A stretch of 64,000 nucleotides of DNA from Natranaerovirga pectinivora (GCF_004342165.1 NZ_SMAL01000003.1:268977-332976), one strand, 5' to 3'; counted from the first letter of the stretch, positions 9,041-19,607 are shown. The notes: generated by a model from the letters alone, not told the origin. Made by a program: numbers and translations.

Positions 9041-10798
9041 TCACCCATATAATTTGGCTTCCCAGCGATTACAGAAATAATGTTCTTTTACTTCACCTTT
9101 AAATTCTGATTTTCCACACATTTTTTCAACGACAGCTTTTATGTTTTCTCTTGTACTTCCAAATGCATTGATAAAGGTCTTTACCTGCGGTATATCAATT
9201 AGATGATTTGTATAGTTCAAGCTAATGCCAATTGTAGGCACTTCTGGAATATACCATGGCAGCTCTTGGCTATGATGCTGGCTCCACTTAATTCTCACAT
9301 TGTTTTCTTGAGCATATCCTTTAATATTGATTGCTACTAAAACCAAATCATATTTTTCCTGAAACTCTTTCCTTGGTCCTCTACCAAGCATCTTAACCAT
9401 ATTCATTGGGTTTGGTCCATTTTCTGCTTCCAAATCATAAAAACACGGTGCCAATGTTACATCAAAACCTGCTTGTTCTAACTCTTCAATCATTATTTGT
9501 CGAGATGGATCCGGTATGTATTCAATGGTTGTTGGTACAGATTGAACATAAACCAACCAAATCTTTTTCTTTTCTAATGGATTTACAGGAATTAATTTAG
9601 CAGCATCTTTTACAAGAGTTGTACATCTATCAGCTGCTAACCTTCTAAAACCTAAATATTCCTCTGTGTTAACTGTTGTATTTATTAAATCTGGATTAGG
9701 AATCGCTACTGAAGGATTCATTAATTCCAGTTTTGCTTTCAATCCTAAAATTCTTGTAACAGCATCATTCAAACGTTCAATTGTTAATATATTATTTTCA
9801 ATACCCTTTTTAACAAACGCAATATCTTCTTCAATATCGTTGGCAAATAGTATCATATCACAGCCTGCAGCTATAGCAAGGGGCATTGCTTCTTCCCTTT
9901 TTTTCATTGCTGCTAAACCAACCATATGGGTTGCGTCAGTTAAAAGAAGTCCATTATACCCCATTTCCTCTCTGAGCAAATCCGTCAAAAGTTCCGGTGC
10001 TAAAGTAGCTGGCATAATTTCTTCATCTTTAATCCCTGGTCTTAATTTTCTACTCATCTCTGGTAGCGCAATATGTCCTACCATAATGGACTCAATACCT
10101 TCATTGATTAATTCGTTATATACTTTGCCGTAAGTACTTTTCCATTCATCTACACTCAAATCATTAACACCCATGACCAAATGCTGATCCAGCTCTTCTA
10201 CACCGTCTCCAGGAAAATGTTTAATACAGCAAGCCATATTAGGATTACCATCTTTAGCACCCTTAATAAATGCTTTTGTATTTCTTATAACTGTTTCAGG
10301 GTTATCCCCAAAACATCTTGTGTTTACGATTGTATTTCTCCAATTCATATATATGTCTGCAACAGGATTAAATAACCAGTTACATCCAACACTCGTTGCT
10401 TCACGAGCAGAAACCAAGCCCATATGATAGGCTGTTTCTTCTGATTCATTTGCAGCTGCTTGAGCAGCAGTAGCCACAAAAGTTCCTTCATTTGGAAGAC
10501 AACCAATTCCTCCATCATCACAGTTTGCTGCAATAAGCAGAGGAATCCTAGATGATTTTTGATAAGTCGTATTTTGCAAATAAACAGCTTCCTTATTACC
10601 ACCTTGCCAACGAAGACCACCTTGATGGTATTTATCTAGGATCTCTTTAATCCTAGCTTCGTTGACACCCGGTTCAGTTTTTAGCATAATGAACAATTGT
10701 CCGATTTTTTCTTCCAAAGACATTGTTTCTAAATTATGATTAACCCACTCAATTTGCTCATCATTGAGTTGATATGGTTTTTTTCTTAAATCGACCAT
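9041..10798 (-). CDS. Glycoside hydrolase family 3 protein (beta-N-acetylhexosaminidase-like)
   Basis: 585 residues with no signal peptide, so cytoplasmic. The GH3 motif KHFPGDG is at 193-199, followed by Asp204 and His206 in the place of the Asp-His dyad used by NagZ-type beta-N-acetylglucosaminidases; the nucleophile is Asp288 in LLLTDATHMVGL. A C-terminal alpha/beta domain (from about 385) follows, as in two-domain members. The NagZ motif is usually KHFPGHG, so the Asp replacing His is a variation. It lies in the importer operon, where it would act on an imported glycoside. Beta-glucosidase activity is the alternative. Confidence 0.82.
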   Translation of the reverse strand: MVDLRKKPYQLNDEQIEWVNHNLETMSLEEKIGQLFIMLKTEPGVNEARIKEILDKYHQGGLRWQGGNKEAVYLQNTTYQKSSRIPLLIAANCDDGGIGCLPNEGTFVATAAQAAANESEETAYHMGLVSAREATSVGCNWLFNPVADIYMNWRNTIVNTRCFGDNPETVIRNTKAFIKGAKDGNPNMACCIKHFPGDGVEELDQHLVMGVNDLSVDEWKSTYGKVYNELINEGIESIMVGHIALPEMSRKLRPGIKDEEIMPATLAPELLTDLLREEMGYNGLLLTDATHMVGLAAMKKREEAMPLAIAAGCDMILFANDIEEDIAFVKKGIENNILTIERLNDAVTRILGLKAKLELMNPSVAIPNPDLINTTVNTEEYLGFRRLAADRCTTLVKDAAKLIPVNPLEKKKIWLVYVQSVPTTIEYIPDPSRQIMIEELEQAGFDVTLAPCFYDLEAENGPNPMNMVKMLGRGPRKEFQEKYDLVLVAINIKGYAQENNVRIKWSQHHSQELPWYIPEVPTIGISLNYTNHLIDIPQVKTFINAFGSTRENIKAVVEKMCGKSEFKGEVKEHYFCNRWEAKLYG

Positions 10799-10813
10799 TG
10801 TTACCTCCTTAGC

Positions 10814-11845
10814 TTAGCTTGCTAAGCTAAGCTCTTTTCTTTCTTTTATTTTTGCTTTCGCTTCTTTGATTCTAGCTTTCTCTCTTTTTCGTAAATCAGG
10901 GATATGTCGATTAGCTAAAAAAGCAAGGAAACCGATAAATAATATCATGTTAATCGTTGTGTTAAGAGCAGTGGAAATCTGTAATGCTACCATTCCGAAA
11001 CCAAATAACCTTATAGTTAATGATGCACTGATAATACCAAGCGCTATATTACTGCGTCGTGATAAATATGTACCGATAAACATTGGGAACGTCATCGCAA
11101 TAACTGCACTGTTACTTGTCATACCCAGTGTTGGTAATAACGCACCTGCCATAGCTGCACTTAAAACCCCTGCAATAGCAACCAATCCACCGGCAATGGT
11201 ATAACAAATTACAACATGCCTAAACACATTAATTCCTGAAGTCTTTGCTATTTTCTGAGAACCCCTCATTGCTTGCATCTCATATCTGAACTTTGTATAT
11301 GTAAATAATACAAATACAAAAAGGGTAGCTAACCCTAGGACCATCAGTGTAAAATTAGGATTTACAAGCATTCTAGTATTTGGCGCACCAAATAACTGAA
11401 GCCCAAGTCCTCTTGAACCTGCAAATGCAAGACTTTCATAAACCATTGCCATACCCAATCCTAAGATAACTGGTGGTACGCGGAAAGTGATAAATATCAT
11501 ACCCACAACAAAACCTGCAAGCAATCCAAATAAAATAGCCATTATAAGTACGCCTATTCCATTGAATCCCAGTCTCAAAGCGATGTTACCACCAATAATG
11601 GTGGCAACTAATCGCTGTGCTCCTAGTGATAAGTCAAATCTTCCGCTTCCAAGGTTTAAGGATAATGCAAAGGCTATGAGTGCTGTTACACCTAAATCTC
11701 TAATGATGTTTCTAATATCCAGCATTGACGAAATCAGATGTCCTCCAGTCTGCATATAAACAATTACTTCCATTATAAGCCCTACTACCAATGGCACAGA
11801 AAGTACATATGCAGTTTTATAAATATTCTTTTTATTTTTCATCAT
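10814..11845 (-). CDS. Ribose-type ABC transporter permease (second permease of operon)
   Basis: 343 residues with about nine hydrophobic segments and the BPD_transp_2 pattern of RbsC/MglC-like permeases, including the glycine-rich loop region GLLAGFVVGMIFITFRVPPVILGLG (about 110-134; only parts quoted). The C-terminal tail is long and charged (LRKREKARIKEAKAKIKERK). It follows the binding protein by 25 bases and precedes the GH3 gene by 15 bases. Together with the permease at 13164-14123 it would form a heterodimeric membrane domain, with one shared ATPase. Confidence 0.9.
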   Translation of the reverse strand: MMKNKKNIYKTAYVLSVPLVVGLIMEVIVYMQTGGHLISSMLDIRNIIRDLGVTALIAFALSLNLGSGRFDLSLGAQRLVATIIGGNIALRLGFNGIGVLIMAILFGLLAGFVVGMIFITFRVPPVILGLGMAMVYESLAFAGSRGLGLQLFGAPNTRMLVNPNFTLMVLGLATLFVFVLFTYTKFRYEMQAMRGSQKIAKTSGINVFRHVVICYTIAGGLVAIAGVLSAAMAGALLPTLGMTSNSAVIAMTFPMFIGTYLSRRSNIALGIISASLTIRLFGFGMVALQISTALNTTINMILFIGFLAFLANRHIPDLRKREKARIKEAKAKIKERKELSLAS

Positions 11846-11870
11846 AGTCTTACTCCTTTACTCAAATGAT

Positions 11871-13145
11871 TTACTTTAAACCACGGCGCTCAAGAATATT
11901 ATCTGTTGAAAATTGAGCAGTTACATTCATAAGAAATTCATAATCAACATCTTCATTATATACTTTAAGTAAATTCTTAATTTCATCAGCAGTATAAACA
12001 TACATATCGTCACGTGTATCTAATTGTGATAACAATCCATATTCTTGTGCATTGGCAACAACCAATGGCGCTGGTCCCATTACAATAGCTCTACCTTCTG
12101 GCTTGATAGCATCTCCATGACCTGTAATACCGTTGTATAAAAGAACAACACCATATGCATCATTTACTGTTCCTGCATAAATAATTGCACCATCTAAAGT
12201 AGGGTTACCTGTTGAGTCTAACGTTTCAAAAGCTCTCTTTGTATTTTCACCGAAGTTTGCTTGACAAAGTACTTTAATATTCTTTCCTAATGCTCTTTCA
12301 ACTTCATCAATAGCCGTTGAAAAAGTATCTACTGTTGCATATACAGATAATATCGCATCAAACCTACCTGTTTGAAGCAAACTGGAAACACCAGATAAAT
12401 AACCATCCATATTAGAGAAACCAGGAACAATAGTAATGTTCACATCTTCTCTGCCTGTACTAATTGGTGATGTTGCATTTGTTCTTGCTAAATCCGCTAC
12501 ATCACGGTCATAGGTTAAGTCATATTTAACTCGAAGTGTCTCAAGCATTGATCTCGTTGCCTCATTATGAGAGGATACACCCATTGCCGATCCACCTGAA
12601 ACGATAATGAAATTTGCTGGTTCAGCAGAATCAAATTGTGAATCTATAAGTTCACCATAAGCGCTAGCAACTCTAGACAAAGCAATACCAGTAACTCCCA
12701 TAAACGTTGGCACTTCAACAACTTCTTCATATAACCTAGATGATACTACTGCCGTATAAATACCTAACTCATCTGCTCTAGACACAAGTTGTTCCGTACC
12801 ATCAGTAACTGAAGATAAGAAACCGTCAGCACCTGCTGCATATGCGTTTTCAAGAAAAGTGATTAATTGTGACGTATCAGAAATTGCTTCTGAAAATATG
12901 AAGTCAATGCCTAATGCTGGTCCTATGTGACTTTCCAAATATCTCATTCTTGTTTGAGTTGATGCATCCATGGAATTCCATGCAACAGCAATCGTAATAT
13001 TCTCTTGAGGTTTATTAGTGTCATTATTGTTTGAAACTTGATTGTTATTGGAATCTTCATTTTGAGTTTCTCCTGAACTTCCACACCCTGCTAAACTAAA
13101 AACAAGTACTAATACTGCCATTATAAAAGCTAATTTCTTTTTCAT
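11871..13145 (-). CDS. Sugar ABC transporter substrate-binding lipoprotein
   Basis: 424 residues beginning with a lipoprotein signal: MKKKLAFIMAVLVLVFSLAGC, the lipobox LAGC placing the modified cysteine at about 21, then a polar Asn/Ser-rich linker. The mature part resembles periplasmic sugar-binding (LacI-like) folds with repeated alpha/beta units (ITIAVAWNSMDAS; GADGFLSSVTDGTEQLVSRA; FDAILSVYATVDTF). It lies between two permease genes, which is uncommon for this transporter type. Substrate cannot be read from sequence; the adjoining GH2/GH3 genes suggest a glycan-derived sugar. Confidence 0.88.
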   Translation of the reverse strand: MKKKLAFIMAVLVLVFSLAGCGSSGETQNEDSNNNQVSNNNDTNKPQENITIAVAWNSMDASTQTRMRYLESHIGPALGIDFIFSEAISDTSQLITFLENAYAAGADGFLSSVTDGTEQLVSRADELGIYTAVVSSRLYEEVVEVPTFMGVTGIALSRVASAYGELIDSQFDSAEPANFIIVSGGSAMGVSSHNEATRSMLETLRVKYDLTYDRDVADLARTNATSPISTGREDVNITIVPGFSNMDGYLSGVSSLLQTGRFDAILSVYATVDTFSTAIDEVERALGKNIKVLCQANFGENTKRAFETLDSTGNPTLDGAIIYAGTVNDAYGVVLLYNGITGHGDAIKPEGRAIVMGPAPLVVANAQEYGLLSQLDTRDDMYVYTADEIKNLLKVYNEDVDYEFLMNVTAQFSTDNILERRGLK

Positions 13146-13163
13146 TTTCTTTTCCTCCTAAAA

Positions 13164-14123
13164 TTATATTTCTTTGTCTGGTAACCTGTCAGGTCTTTTT
13201 TGACCTGCAAATATCAATGTTAGAAAGATAATCCCTCTAACTAATTGCAAAATAGTTGGACTAACGCCCACCATTAACAATCCATTGTTTAATAATGTAA
13301 CTGTTATAGCGCCAAGTACCCCTGCGTATATGTAAGATCTAGTTCCACCAAATACGGACATTCCTCCAAGTACAATGGCAAGAACAACATCCATATTTAG
13401 ACTTGAGGCAGTATTAACACCTATTGTTCCCGTACGAATACTCGTCATTATTGCTGCCAACCCAATACCAACACCAGAAATTATAAACGCCAGCATTAAA
13501 TATTTTTTTGTATAGATACCACTTTGTTCTGCACAGAAGTTATTGGATCCAATAAATTTAATAGACCTTCCAATTCCTGTAAAGTGAAATAAAATTGCAC
13601 ATAGTATGAAGTAAACGATAAATGACCAGTAATGAAAGTTCCCCCTTGTCAATGCAGATGTCATAGCATATGGTAATCTTATAGTTCCTGCTCCCAATAT
13701 TGTCTGAAGAATAGCTTGAAACAGTACCATCATAACAATGGATACGAACATAACACTCACTTTCAATACTGTACTTAAAACTGCTGTCACTATCATAATT
13801 AATATAGCAACGGCTATAGCAACAACAATCATGATCACAACAGATTCTGTCATCAAATAAACATTAGCCATTATTGCTGCCGTTATTGCTGTGGTGGCTC
13901 CTAAAGCAATACTGATATTCCCTGTTCCGAAAATAAACACTGCCCCTGTTGCTACAGTAGCGACAATAATCGCCTGGGTTACAATTAAGTTCAAATTTCT
14001 TGCACTACCGAATCTCCCGTTTGTCGCTATATTGAACCCAATACCCATAACCAGCAACAGTACAATTGGTGCTATCCTAATAAAAAATTGTTGTTCATTT
14101 AATTGGATTAACTTTGCTTTCAT
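13164..14123 (-). CDS. Ribose-type ABC transporter permease (first permease of operon)
   Basis: 319 residues, eight to ten hydrophobic segments, with the BPD_transp_2 signature VLAIVLGGMSVFGGTRSYI (about 248-266) that contacts the ATPase. The start follows the ATPase stop by nine bases with a GGAGG site. It differs in sequence from the permease at 10814, so the two are not recent duplicates. Confidence 0.92.
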   Translation of the reverse strand: MKAKLIQLNEQQFFIRIAPIVLLLVMGIGFNIATNGRFGSARNLNLIVTQAIIVATVATGAVFIFGTGNISIALGATTAITAAIMANVYLMTESVVIMIVVAIAVAILIMIVTAVLSTVLKVSVMFVSIVMMVLFQAILQTILGAGTIRLPYAMTSALTRGNFHYWSFIVYFILCAILFHFTGIGRSIKFIGSNNFCAEQSGIYTKKYLMLAFIISGVGIGLAAIMTSIRTGTIGVNTASSLNMDVVLAIVLGGMSVFGGTRSYIYAGVLGAITVTLLNNGLLMVGVSPTILQLVRGIIFLTLIFAGQKRPDRLPDKEI

Positions 14124-14132
14124 TTCTACCTC

Positions 14133-15653
14133 CTATATCATTGCGTCAATCAACTTCTGTTCATTAAATCCTTCACTTCTTTGAATCTCTGCGCTTATTT
14201 CGCCATCTCTCATGATAATAATCCTATCACTCATTCCAATAAGCTCCGGTAATTCTTCACTGATTAACAGAATGGACTTACCACTTTTCTTCATGTCGTA
14301 AATCAATTTATACATTGCTGCTTTAACACCGATATCAACACCTCTTGTTGGGCAATCCATAATAATAATTTGAGAATCAACACCCATCCACTTTCCAAAA
14401 ACAATTTTCTGCTTATTACCACCGGATAAAGTGCTGACCAAATGATTTGGTGAAGCACATTTAATTGATAAATCTTTGATTTGTTTCTTAGCATAGCCTG
14501 CTTCTTTCTTAAATGAAATGATAGGTCCAAACATTCGATTAACATCGTGAGCAATACTTACAATATTTTCCTTAACCGTAGCATTTAACGCCAAAGATTC
14601 TTTATCCCTGTTTTTAGACATATAGCCCATTTTATGTTCTACTGCTGTTTTTGTATTATCGATGACTGTTCCATCTCCTAAGTTAACTTTACCGTCAAGG
14701 ACTTTTTCTGCACCAAACAATGCTTTTCCCAAGGTGTGCATACCACAATCTGATAATCCACCGATTCCAAGGACTTCTCCTTTATGTAGCTCAATATTAA
14801 AACAAAGAAGATCTTCCAAAGTTGTAATGTTCTCCGCTCGCAAAACCACTTCATCAGAATACCCTTCATCATCAGCATGATAATAATTGCCTTCCAGATT
14901 TCGTCCAATCATCATCTGCTTAAGACGGTCAGTGTCAAATTCTTCTCTTTTCAAAGTACCTACGAATTCTCCATCACGCAAAACACTGATGATATCACAC
15001 TGTTCTTCAAGTTCTTCCAAGTCATGACTGATAAAAATTACTGTTGTTCCATTATTTGTTAACTTCTTCATTAAAGAATACAATAATTGTCGACCTGTAT
15101 GAGATAAAACCGTTGTTGTCTCATCCACAGTAAAAACTTTAGGCTTCCAGTACATAGCTTTAGCAATCTCAACAAGTTTTCTACCCTGCATGTCTAATCG
15201 ATGGGTTGGTGTGTCTGCTCTAAAAGAACTAATTTCAAGATCATCTAGTATTTCTTGAGCTGCTGCAAACATTTTTTTTCGACTAATGAAAAGCCCATTA
15301 GAAAACAACATTTCTTGACCCAAAAATATATTTTCAGCTACTGTTATATTTTCAATAGTCCCTGTTTCCTGGACAATCATAGCAACACCATTTTTTTGTG
15401 CCTCTAAAACATCACAAGGCTTCCATAATTTATCTTCAAAATAAATCTCACCTTTTGTTTCTTCGATTATCCCTGCAAAAATTGAAGCAAATGTTGATTT
15501 TCCACTTCCGTTTTCTCCAACCAATCCACATATTACCCCTTTGGGAATCTCAAAGGATACTTCATTCAAAGCAATGGTCACACCAAAATGCTTGCTTAAT
15601 TTTTCTACTCGGATTAAAGGTTTTTCGTTTTTACCATTCTTTATTATTTCCAT
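14133..15653 (-). CDS. Ribose-type ABC transporter ATPase (two nucleotide-binding domains)
   Basis: 506 residues with two ABC domains in tandem, as in RbsA/MglA. The first has Walker A GENGSGKST (46-54) and Walker B VFTVDETT; its signature motif is altered to LDMQGRK. The second has a degenerate Walker A (GGLSDCGMHTLG) but a proper signature LSGGNKQK and Walker B IIIMDCPTRGVD, the usual asymmetric arrangement in this family. It leads the operon ATPase-permease-binding protein-permease-GH3-HAD. GGAGG lies 12 bases before the ATG and an extended -10 promoter about 50 bases upstream. Confidence 0.94.
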   Translation of the reverse strand: MEIIKNGKNEKPLIRVEKLSKHFGVTIALNEVSFEIPKGVICGLVGENGSGKSTFASIFAGIIEETKGEIYFEDKLWKPCDVLEAQKNGVAMIVQETGTIENITVAENIFLGQEMLFSNGLFISRKKMFAAAQEILDDLEISSFRADTPTHRLDMQGRKLVEIAKAMYWKPKVFTVDETTTVLSHTGRQLLYSLMKKLTNNGTTVIFISHDLEELEEQCDIISVLRDGEFVGTLKREEFDTDRLKQMMIGRNLEGNYYHADDEGYSDEVVLRAENITTLEDLLCFNIELHKGEVLGIGGLSDCGMHTLGKALFGAEKVLDGKVNLGDGTVIDNTKTAVEHKMGYMSKNRDKESLALNATVKENIVSIAHDVNRMFGPIISFKKEAGYAKKQIKDLSIKCASPNHLVSTLSGGNKQKIVFGKWMGVDSQIIIMDCPTRGVDIGVKAAMYKLIYDMKKSGKSILLISEELPELIGMSDRIIIMRDGEISAEIQRSEGFNEQKLIDAMI

Positions 15654-15701
15654 AGCATAAATTAACCTCCGTAATAAATTTCTAGTTGATTATATAACGA
15701 T

Positions 15702-15710
15702 ATTATAGCA
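15702..15710 (-). promoter_or_regulatory. Probable extended -10 promoter of the ABC operon
   Basis: On the minus strand TGCTATAAT is an exact extended -10 (TGnTATAAT), 50 bases before the ATPase start. A TTGGAA lies 15 bases upstream, which is too short for an ideal -35 but fits an extended -10 promoter. It lies in the 198-base gap after the GH2 gene, so the importer can be transcribed apart from GH2. Confidence 0.5.
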
Positions 15711-15851
15711 CATTAATTCCTGTTCCAATAGAATAAAACAATTTATACTAGTATTATTTTAATATTATTTTTGTTTGTTTGTTTTATTTTTACTACTTTA
15801 TTCCTTTTACAAAAATAAATATTGTAATTTTATAGAAATTATTCTTACATT

Positions 15852-18080
15852 TTACTTTTTTGGAATTTTAATCAACTGACTGTTAATCTCCAAAATTGCC
15901 TCTTCTGAAAAATGATTTCGCATTTTATCAAAGACCCACATTAAAGTTATTGGTGATCCTGGGGAGGAGCGTTTAACAACTTGGGGCACTTTTTCTTCTA
16001 ACACCCTCCAAGCCTCTTTGCTTTCCATTAAATCACCAATCTTATCCTTAATAGAATAATAACCTTCAGGAAAAAAGTCTAATTCACCTTTCTCCTGAGT
16101 AAACCAATTTTCTACATTAAGTCCTGGATTGGGATCAACAAAAACATAAGATTCATCTTTGGTGTCTTTTCTTACAAAGACTGCCATATCTTGATATTCA
16201 TTTCCATTTTGATTTGCTATTACAACAACTTTATTGTCACCCTTTTGCAATGGAACATTTTTAAAGCTAAAAATTGTTTCTCCTTCTAATGAGCCAACTT
16301 GTACATCGTTGATAAATAACGTAACATTTTTTAAATTACTGTATACTTTAACCGTAATCTCTTCATCACTTCTATTAACGTATCTTTTTTCACAAATATG
16401 AACAAAAAATTTATCAGACCACTTAGCTTTATAAAAATAGAATGCATCTTTTTTTATTTCTCTATCAAAAGTAATCAAGCCTTTACAATTTTTTCCTTTA
16501 GTTCCGCCTTCATCACGTATATCACTACCAAAATCAAACATATTCCATACAAAACTTCCCCATAAATACGGTTTAGATTCGATAATCGCATATGTTTTTT
16601 CATGGTATAATGATTGGAATTCCTCTGAATAATCTTTTACTTTAGGGTTGTCTGAGTGGAATGCTAAATTACTGTCCGCACCATATTCCGACATACCTAA
16701 ATTGACCCCAGGATTTTCTTTGTGAAACTGATCAAACCATTCATCTAATTTTTCAATTTCCTCATAATACCATCCATAATATAAGTTATAACCAAGCATA
16801 TCTGTAATAAAATTCAAAGGACTTGGATTTTTAACATAATACATATTTGCTGAAGCCGATATACCATTAGGCATAATGGTATGGAATAGATCATTAAGTT
16901 CATGTACACCTTTATACATGGCTAAGGATTCTCCACCCATGGCGATTTCATTTTGAATCCCCCAAAAACAAATAGAAGGATGGTGACAATTTTGATACAC
17001 TAATTCCATAAGCTGTTCTTTAGCATTGTCTAGCACACCTTCATGATTGGGCATTGACATCATCGGTATCTCAGCCCAGGTTACATAACCTAATTGATCA
17101 CACAAATCATATACTTCTTGAGCGTGCTGATAATGTGAAAGTCTTAATGCATTTGCACCAATTTCCTCAATTAATTCAAAACTCTTATTAATATGTTCTG
17201 ATGTGATCGCATTACCCACACCTGAAAAATCCTGATGTTTTGCTACACCATTAATCTTCATAGGCTCATTATTTAATATAAATCCTGTCTCACTGTTTAA
17301 ATGGCATTGTCTAAAGCCAAAAGGCAGTTTGACTTGATCGTAGATTTTTTGTTCCGATCTCAATGTTGCTGTTAGCTGATATAAATAAGGATTAGATTTA
17401 CCATTCCAAAATTCACATTTCTTAATGATTAAGGTTTGTTTTCTATTCTCTGGTAAACTTTCACTCTTGATTACGACTATGCCTTCTGCATCAAGTACTT
17501 CCATCTCGAGAAATAAATCTTCTCCATTCACAACGTGGCAATCAATATTTAAAACACCATTATCATTTTCATCAACTTCGCTTTGAAGTATAACACCATC
17601 GCTACCATAAAATAATAAATCAAAATGAGAACTAGGTACACAAATCAAATTGACAGAACGATATAGTCCTCCGTATATGGTAAAGTCACCCATCAGGGGT
17701 GAAACGTCGTTAGTATGACCATTATCAACGTATACACGAAGAATGTTCTCTTTTTTCCAATCGTATACTTGGGTAATATCGAATCTAAAAGTCGAATACC
17801 CACCTCGATGTTCTCCAATATATTTGTCATTCAAATATACTCGACATACTGAATTTGCACCTAAAAACTCTAAAAATATGTGATCTTTTTGATGTTCTTC
17901 TTCTATTTTTAACACCTTTTGGTACATACATAAACCTCTAAAATTATCAGTTCCTGTATTCCATGTATGTGGTAAGTTTATCTCAACACCTCTTTGACCA
18001 AGGTAGCCGGAGAATTTATCATTTCCCTCTGTAGCTTTATCAAAACGCCATCCTTTATTTAATGAATATTGTTTTCTCAT
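15852..18080 (-). CDS. Glycoside hydrolase family 2 enzyme (beta-galactosidase/beta-glucuronidase type)
   Basis: 742 residues with no signal peptide. Domain order is the usual sugar-binding jelly roll (about 1-150, LPHTWNTGTDN, GGYSTFRFDIT), Ig-like domain, and TIM barrel. The acid/base is Glu378 in WGIQNEIA and the nucleophile Glu465 in MSEYGADS. An N-x-K triplet (Asn531-Lys533) lies where beta-glucuronidases recognise the uronate carboxyl, but similar triplets occur in enzymes annotated as beta-galactosidases, so it does not settle specificity. The hexuronate genes about 10 kb away favour glucuronides. An AraC regulator is divergent, 217 bases away. Confidence 0.88.
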   Translation of the reverse strand: MRKQYSLNKGWRFDKATEGNDKFSGYLGQRGVEINLPHTWNTGTDNFRGLCMYQKVLKIEEEHQKDHIFLEFLGANSVCRVYLNDKYIGEHRGGYSTFRFDITQVYDWKKENILRVYVDNGHTNDVSPLMGDFTIYGGLYRSVNLICVPSSHFDLLFYGSDGVILQSEVDENDNGVLNIDCHVVNGEDLFLEMEVLDAEGIVVIKSESLPENRKQTLIIKKCEFWNGKSNPYLYQLTATLRSEQKIYDQVKLPFGFRQCHLNSETGFILNNEPMKINGVAKHQDFSGVGNAITSEHINKSFELIEEIGANALRLSHYQHAQEVYDLCDQLGYVTWAEIPMMSMPNHEGVLDNAKEQLMELVYQNCHHPSICFWGIQNEIAMGGESLAMYKGVHELNDLFHTIMPNGISASANMYYVKNPSPLNFITDMLGYNLYYGWYYEEIEKLDEWFDQFHKENPGVNLGMSEYGADSNLAFHSDNPKVKDYSEEFQSLYHEKTYAIIESKPYLWGSFVWNMFDFGSDIRDEGGTKGKNCKGLITFDREIKKDAFYFYKAKWSDKFFVHICEKRYVNRSDEEITVKVYSNLKNVTLFINDVQVGSLEGETIFSFKNVPLQKGDNKVVVIANQNGNEYQDMAVFVRKDTKDESYVFVDPNPGLNVENWFTQEKGELDFFPEGYYSIKDKIGDLMESKEAWRVLEEKVPQVVKRSSPGSPITLMWVFDKMRNHFSEEAILEINSQLIKIPKK

Positions 18081-18296
18081 ATCACTCTTCCTTTCAGCAT
18101 ATCAATAATCGTCTTTTATTAATCAACAATACAAATCTTGAGTAAACTATATCATACTTATCCCTATTCAAGTAGAAAAATCCTCTTTTTATTAGTACAT
18201 TTTTAATATAACTTTAATAAATCATTGTTTTTTTTACCATTTAAAAGTATAATACTATTATAATATTAAGTTAAAATACTAAACAGGAGCTTGTAT

Positions 18297-19526
18297 ATGA
18301 ATAATAAAACATTAGACTTTATTTCAAAATTATTATCAGATACTATGAAAGTAGATATGCATTATTTTATTGAACCTTACAATGACCTTTCTACATTTGA
18401 CCGTTTTCTAAGAAATAGTCTTCAGAATTCAGAAATCTTATACAACCAAGTACAACGTTTTGTTCAAACAATAGATCATAATACTTTCTACATATTAAAA
18501 GACGGCTACCACCTCAATTATATATTTTTCTATCCTTACGAATATAAAAAAGACTTAATCTCTATTGGACCTTACTTCAACACTCAGATAGACGACGATT
18601 ACTGGCTTGAAATTACAAACGAGAACAAACTTTCAATGGTTCAAGTGCAAAAACTAAAGGGCTTTCTTTATGGTATGCCGACCATTGATAATAACCTTCA
18701 TTTAATCTCAATCATAAATAATATTGTTCATTATATTAATCCTGAAACAGAACCATATACAGTAAAATATCATGAAATGTCAAATAAAAAAAATGGTGAT
18801 GATTTGTATCAGCCAAAAAATGATTTTGATGTTTATGCCAATCGGGTTTTTGAACGATATAAAACGGAGCAAAGACTATTAAAATACATCAGTAACGGAG
18901 ATCAAAAAAGTGCATTAGCTGAAGCAGAAAAGTTCGTTAGTGCCCCTTTTGAACCTAGGTTAAAAAACTCTTTACGGAATCTAAAATATTTACTTAGCAC
19001 TGCCAATGCTTTATTTAGAAAATCTATAGAAAGAAACGAAATTCACCCAATATATCTTCATGAGATTTCTAGTAAATTTGTTAATCAAATTGAAAATGCT
19101 TCTACAAGTACCGCCTTAAACAACTTGTATGAAAAAATGATTCGAGACTATTGTCTATTAGTACGAAATAAATCAACCAATCAATATTCACCAACGGTTC
19201 GTCAGATCTTACACCATATTGAGTTCAATCTTGATTCAAAACTCAATCTAAACGATCTTGCTGAAAAATATAATTTATCTGTTCCGTATTTATCCAGTCT
19301 CTTTAAAAAAGAAGTAGGGATAACAATTATCAAGTACATTAATCAATTACGTATTCAAACCGCTATTAAGCTCCTGAATACCAGTTTATTGTCCATTCAA
19401 GAGATTGCTTCTTTTGTTGGTATATATGATTTTAATTACTTTACAAAAATTTTCAAGAAAGAAACTGGTATTACACCAAGTGATTATAGAAAGAATCTAT
19501 TCTGCGATACCGATGATGAAGAATAA
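18297..19526 (+). CDS. AraC-family transcriptional regulator
   Basis: 409 residues from the ATG at 18297, which has AGGAGC eight bases upstream; a TTG at 18291 is in frame but too close to that site. The last 100 residues hold the two AraC helix-turn-helix motifs: LNDLAEKYNLSVPYLSSLFKKEVG and IQEIASFVGIYDFNYFTKIFKKETGITPSDYRK. The 300-residue N-terminal part is not recognised and has no membrane segment; YSIRN-type sensors of this kind occur beside polysaccharide genes in Clostridia. It is divergent from GH2, so it probably activates the GH2 gene and the importer. Confidence 0.88.
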   Translation: MNNKTLDFISKLLSDTMKVDMHYFIEPYNDLSTFDRFLRNSLQNSEILYNQVQRFVQTIDHNTFYILKDGYHLNYIFFYPYEYKKDLISIGPYFNTQIDDDYWLEITNENKLSMVQVQKLKGFLYGMPTIDNNLHLISIINNIVHYINPETEPYTVKYHEMSNKKNGDDLYQPKNDFDVYANRVFERYKTEQRLLKYISNGDQKSALAEAEKFVSAPFEPRLKNSLRNLKYLLSTANALFRKSIERNEIHPIYLHEISSKFVNQIENASTSTALNNLYEKMIRDYCLLVRNKSTNQYSPTVRQILHHIEFNLDSKLNLNDLAEKYNLSVPYLSSLFKKEVGITIIKYINQLRIQTAIKLLNTSLLSIQEIASFVGIYDFNYFTKIFKKETGITPSDYRKNLFCDTDDEE

Positions 19527-19607
19527 TCTTAAGCCGATTCATTTTATTTACAAATAGGAGCTTAAATTATATAAGGCTTGTTATTATAAATTCTTTATAT
19601 CATAAAT

